Shown: positions 59,398 through 64,000 of the stretch, piece by piece
Numbering within the stretch: the first letter of the stretch is position 1
Layout of the letters: the number at the start of each line of letters is the position of its first letter
NCBI GenBank assembly: GCA_903813345.2
Contig: CAIIXF020000007.1
Location: forward strand, 34,314,538 to 34,378,537
Direction of reading: 5' to 3'
DNA: 64,000 bases
DNA from: Owenia fusiformis
Taxonomy: Eukaryota; Annelida; Polychaeta; Sabellida; Oweniidae
Notes under the pieces: model-generated
Databases searched by the model: none
What the model saw: only the letters and a program-made list of their open reading frames with translations
Told to the model about the DNA's origin: nothing
Translations under genes and position numbers: made by a program

Positions 59398-62300
59398 ATG
59401 GATGAAGCGAGAGGTATTCATTCAACTGACCCCTGGAGCCCAGTTTCAATTGTAGGAATAAAGAAAGAGGTGAGACATGAATTAAAATATCAAGATTTAT
59501 ACAATTTAAGAAGCTGATCGGAACATCAATCATCTCAGCGTTCTCTCATGGATATATCTCAATGTATTTCACAGTTCTGATGATTTTTTGAAAACCTATT
59601 TTTATTCATTTTTCTCATTTTGAATATGTGCAAATGGATTTAGGTTTGGATGCAACTCCAACCTTTCTTTTAAAATCTCATTTGTTTTGAGCATCCACTT
59701 GCTACTTGCTTTAATATGCTCGGGAGATAACTGCATCATTCTCATATGTCCCACATAGTGTGGGGCCATATTGTCGGCCTAGGCGCGTCCATCTGTCTGT
59801 CTGTCCGTCTGTCTGTCCGTATGTCCGGCAGTTTTCTCCAAAACCACTACAGATATCACCTTCAAATTTTCAGGGATAACTTATGAGTGCATACAGATGT
59901 GGATGAAAAAAATTTAACTCGATACTTACTTTCTGTCGACAATTTTGAAGTCAAATGGTAAAATCCTTGTCTGCAAACTTTAAGAAAAACGGCTTCACAG
60001 TTGCTTTTAAAACTCTAACATCTTGTTCAGCTCACTTCATTCTACATCTCTAGGTTTTGGACCTGTTAGCTCAGTCATGTCAGCCATTTTGAATGTTTTA
60101 AGAAAAGTTAGCGCGCGATAATACTTTGTATCATATTGGATGGTGTTTTTTAGTTTTCATACTTTAACCATTTAGTAGCTTTATAAATAATTTCAGGTGT
60201 ACTTTGTTGTAAAAGCCTATGCTATTGTTAACAGTAGTTATATGTGATAATTTTGTAAAAAGAAATCAGCAAAAACTGATAATCACTTTTTTATTGTCGG
60301 CCATTTTGGATTTTTACATCCTAAAATCTTGTCAGTAAAGTCTTGTCTACATGCACCCCAGAAGATGTAGGGACAGAAGACTTTAAGGAAACACAATGAA
60401 CAATGAACACTCATGACACTACAAGCATATTACCATGTATTGTTAAATAAAAGGTTTTCTGAATGAGATTTGGTGTTTATATACATTTTGTAAGTGAAAA
60501 GTTCCCCAAAAATTGGCCCAAAAATCAAGCGAGCGGCGAAACTTGTTAAAAAATCCCCCCTGCTATGAAAAAATCCTGGGGAGATCACTGATGTGGTAGA
60601 TCAATTTCAAATTTTCAGGAATGATTCTTAGTATGAAAATCTAGATCTGATTAAGCTTTTTGGCATTCTGGATATATGTCAAGGCAGCCATTTTGGATTT
60701 TCCGTCTCAAAATCTTGCCCGTAAAGTCGTCTACGCGTTTTTAGGTGAACTGTGTGGTATATCAATTTCAAATTTTCAGGGATGATTCTTAGTAGGAAAA
60801 TCTAGATCTGATTAGTTTTTTGGCATTCTGGGTAAATGTCAAGGCAGCCATTTTGGATTTTCTGTCCTAAAATCTTGTCTGTAAAGTCTTGTCTATGCAT
60901 TTCTAGGTGAACCGTTTGGTAGATCAATTTCCAATTTTCAGGGATGATTCTTAGTATGAAAATCTAGAGCAGATTAGTTTTTTGGCATTCTGGATAAATG
61001 TCAAGGCAGCCATTTTGGATTTTCCATCCTAAAATCTTGTTTACATGTTTTCTGGTTAACTGTGTGACGGATCAATTTCAAATTTTCAGGGGTGGTTCTT
61101 AGTATGAAAGTCTAGAACTGACTAATTTTTTGGCATTCTGGGTAAATTTTAAGGTGGCCATTTTGGATTTTCCATCCTCAAATTGTGTCGGTAAAGTCGT
61201 GTCTACTCATTTTTAGGATAACCATTTGACGGGATCACCCATAGGTGGGGACATTTTGTACACATTTTATAGTTTTGTGTTTTCCTTCTCATTCAAGGAA
61301 GAAGAAGAGGACATTATTGTTGATGATGATGTCATGCAGGGAGTCTCATCTCCAATACTGGAGAGCTCCATTGTTGAGCCGCAAGAGTTTGCTCAAGGAA
61401 CAGACATTCTCAATAGACGTGCTGAAGCCATAGTAGAAGCTACCATAGGTCAGTTTCAGTTGTAAGCAAATGGTAGGGGCTATATAAGATAATTTGTGTG
61501 AGGTACCCAACAATGTGATATATAAATCATACATAAGGAGCAATTAATTGAATTATAATACTTTGTAAAGCAAACTCTAGGGAGCATTGTTCAATTTGAA
61601 GTAAGAATCAGAGCATAACCACCTCCCCCAAAGCATGATTCATATAATATGGTATATGAAATCTTGCCTCCTCTAACCAATTGTATTGTTTCTACAGTTG
61701 CAGGGAGTGTTGGTACTGTAGAGCAACAGATGTGGCCAGCAAGTAGTGAAGACATAGTGGATGTTGTCTCTGTAGAGCCCCAACCAGGCCCATCAGGTAT
61801 ATTATATTTCTTTCATTCACTCGATAGTCCCTCTGCACTAAGGCCATCAACATTATGTACTAATGTACAATAAGCACATTTTTATCCTATCAAACAAAGT
61901 GTTATTAGGGATATAGAGAAACCAATTGTCCATCGGTTTATCTAAAAAATGTCTGTTTGGCTGTTTGCTGGTAAATCTAAAAAGATACATTTAACACAAA
62001 ATTTTACATTATGTACTTTCATGTATCCTTACTAAAATTGCAAAGTTTCAACAAAAAATATTAAACTCGGGTAGAGTTATGGTTGCTATGGTAACATGAC
62101 ATCACAATACCCGGGTCAACATTCCATGCAGAAAGTTACAGAGACATTAAAGTTGAAATGCAAGAACTGGTGGGAATTACATTTGCTTTTCATCATTTGA
62201 TATTCCTATGTATCCTCTACTTTGAAAAGTAGGCTCCTCTTTGGTCAGTAGAAGAGTCGCACTCTGTATCCATGACTCAAACACATGAGTGAACCCATTT

Positions 62301-64000
62301 CAGGACATGTCACGCAGGGTCCATAGGACAACTTTAAGAAGGTCATTCTCATCTTTAAAGATCTTACAGCACTGATTAGCATTTCATTCTCCATATAAGT
62401 AAAAATTAGATATTGCCTCATCAGAAGAGTATGGTGCATGGTTTTAGACCGCAAGACCTAGCTCCTCTATAGCTGCATGGTCTTTAATGCTGACCTGCAG
62501 GAAGGCGCGTTATCAATGTGGATGACTGGCTTCAAATTGGATCTTTTCAAAAACTCAACCGTGAATTATTCAGACTGTTATACATAGATATATTCCAGGA
62601 AATTGAATAAATATAATTATTATGAAATTATACTTGAATCTGATTTGTATAGCAACACCTTTACAACAAAGCAACTAATAAAATAAACAAGAAATTTTGT
62701 ATTATAACACTTGAATTAGATACCCTCTTCAGTAATACAAAAATGTTAGATATCACATTTTCAGGAAAAAGTTGCCCCGGGTATTGGAATGTCATGTAAC
62801 TATAGTAACCATAACTCTACCCGCATTTTATCATTTTTTCTGAAACTTTACAATTTTAGTTGCAATACTTCAAAGTGCAATTAATACAGACAATGATGTA
62901 ATGCACCAGGAACACCCTGTAGGCAAAGATGTACATTTAGCTACCTTTGCTTCATTGTATTTGGTAATGTTTCTGATAACATGAACTAATATTCAATTTT
63001 TTTGTATTCAGGAGACCGCCTTAGTAGCTCTAGTGGCTGTTCTGGCTTAGCCATGTCTGTTCACCCTGACATATATAGTGATCACGAAGAGTTGGATGTT
63101 GATACAGATCCATATGTGCCCTATCTCCCAGAGACCAAGCCACCTGTACCTAAATGTCGCACAGATGCTCCTGTACCACGACCACGGCGTATGTGCTCAT
63201 ATATTACTCCAAGGAGCCAGGAGCCTACAGAGAGGGCAAAATCTCCGGAGGCTGATCCCCGCCCAGCTAGACCTCAAAGACCACATGTGTACCCCAGGAC
63301 TGGCCCTGTAGAGGTCCTTGGGGTGCCGCGGCCGTGTAGGGGACATACTAGATCCTCTTGTGCATGTACAGCACATGGAACAAATGATCATGCTATGTCT
63401 TCATCACATGATCATGCAATCTCCTCCTCCAACATGAGGGGGCAGCCACATTGTTGCAATCACACTCGTGGACACGATCGAGGTGAAATTGTTGTTGAAC
63501 GACGTGTAGTTGAGCCAAGAGCAGGCTGTAGTCACCAACAACAACAACAACAATGTACTTGCAATCACAGGCACATTGCCCAACCTAGACCTCAAGTAGC
63601 TCCAAATCTACAACCATTTCACCATCGCAACTTGACTGTGAGACATCGACAGAAGAAAAGACGTGTCTCCCTCGAGCCTAGAGATGGCGTTGGGCACATA
63701 GGAGCTGCTCAACATCAACATCTCCCCCCTAGGGCAGGATCTGTTGCCCCCAGGCCAAGTGGCTCTATGGCCCCTGCTGCTAGATCTGGGGAGCACACTC
63801 ATAATAACCACTCACAATCCCATCACACAATTAAACCAGCATGGAAGCCCAAACAAGCTTGGTATAATACAGCTATGGGAAACAATGGCAAGGCAGGCCA
63901 GGAACCTACAAGCAGTGCTGCCCTGGACTGTGATCGGGGATCTAGTAGCTCTAACATTGAGGTAGATGTCCTTGATGATGCCCACGCTGGAAGTGGTGCG
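59398..64000 (+). CDS. 5' part of a gene with SUMO-interaction-like motifs and His/Cys-rich region (Arkadia/RNF111-like?)
   Basis: Four exons join in phase: 59398-59469, 61298-61448, 61698-61796, 63012 to the window end, all with GT-AG borders. The ATG at 59398 is the first after an in-frame stop (59329-59331). Exon 2 starts EEEEDIIVDDD, exon 3 has EDIVDVVSVEPQPGPSG, and exon 4 has SSSSNIEVDVLDD near its end: hydrophobic cores beside acidic or Ser residues, as in SUMO-interacting motifs. Exon 4 is Pro/Arg-rich with His/Cys clusters (CACTAHG, HCCNHTRGH, CTCNHRH), a Q6 run and a basic RHRQKKRR. Repeated SIM-like motifs plus His-rich sequence recall the N-terminal part of Arkadia/RNF111 SUMO-targeted ubiquitin ligases, which have a C-terminal RING. 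The RING would lie beyond the window, so this identity is only a hypothesis. The gene model is well supported. Confidence 0.6.
59760..61235 (-). mobile_element. Second tandem-core element (pearl/Helentron-like), reverse orientation
   Basis: Starts near a hairpin CCCACATAGTGTGGGG (59751-59766), followed by a CTGTCTGTCCGT microsatellite. It carries four to five units of about 155 bp (60590-61220) with AGCCATTTTGGATTTT and TTGGCATTCTGG, the complements of motifs in the 28.0-28.9 kb element. It occupies intron 1 of the gene at 59.4-64 kb. Confidence 0.65.
62020..62890. mobile_element. Non-autonomous TIR element in an intron
   Basis: Inverse ends of about 110 bp: AAAATTGCAAAGTTTCA near 62034, GGGTAGAGTTATGGTTGCTATGG near 62070 and ATACCCGGGTCAACATTCC near 62108. 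They face GGGTATTGGAATGTCATG near 62778, CTATAGTAACCATAACTCTACCC near 62800 and TGAAACTTTACAATTTTAGTTGC near 62841. No transposase is recognised in the 630-bp interior. Confidence 0.7.

Overview
The window is intron-rich, AT-rich eukaryotic DNA. It shows GT-AG introns, AATAAA signals, many foldback and MITE-like repeats, a Ty3/gypsy-type LTR element, a fibrinogen-related protein and a hillarin-type LIM/transglutaminase-like gene. This fits a marine invertebrate, most likely a lophotrochozoan such as a mollusc. That taxon is inferred from gene and repeat content; I could not run a search. No bacterial genes, CRISPR arrays or operons are present.

Layout. 1-8.9 kb (+): last ten coding exons and 3' UTR of CCDC47, an ER translocon-associated protein. 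8.9-11.3 kb: repeats, including a deleted mariner-like foldback element. 11.4-18.6 kb (-): a ten-exon hillarin-like gene (LIM, low-complexity region, coiled coil, transglutaminase-like and repeated C-terminal domains) whose predicted catalytic Cys and His are replaced. 19.6-25.1 kb: a very young LTR retrotransposon with apparently identical 896-bp LTRs, a tRNA-Pro primer site, and one 968-codon ORF that keeps Gag, protease and part of integrase but has no reverse transcriptase. 25.8-27.0 kb (+): a single-exon membrane-anchored FkbM-type methyltransferase whose last codons and stop lie in a dispersed repeat. 28.0-28.9 kb: an element with a tandem-repeat core. 29.3-42.2 kb (-): a BTB/POZ gene with eleven C2H2 fingers; one of its introns holds a fibrinogen-related protein gene on the opposite strand (33.8-35.2 kb) and a 1.66-kb TIR transposon. 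43-45 kb: inverted and tandem repeats. 45.8-48.7 kb (+): a secreted GH88/GH105-type unsaturated glycuronyl hydrolase whose last acceptor and exon are tandemly repeated eight times. 50.4-57.1 kb: short repeats and a roughly 6-kb imperfect palindrome built of 90-bp satellite units, with another element nested inside. 58.4-61.2 kb: a MITE and a second tandem-core element. 59.4 kb to the end (+): 5' exons of a gene with SUMO-interaction-like motifs and His/Cys-rich low-complexity sequence, tentatively Arkadia/RNF111-like.

The most unusual theme is tandem amplification at exon-intron junctions. In the GH88/105 gene an acceptor plus terminal exon is repeated eight times at exactly 117 bp and stays in frame. 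In the BTB-ZF gene two separate minisatellites (65 bp and 22 bp) are built from the 3' end of a zinc-finger exon plus its 5' splice site, and a third finger exon is partly duplicated (107 bp). All reading frames and splice joins given here were worked out by hand and are internally consistent in phase, but none is checked against transcripts.
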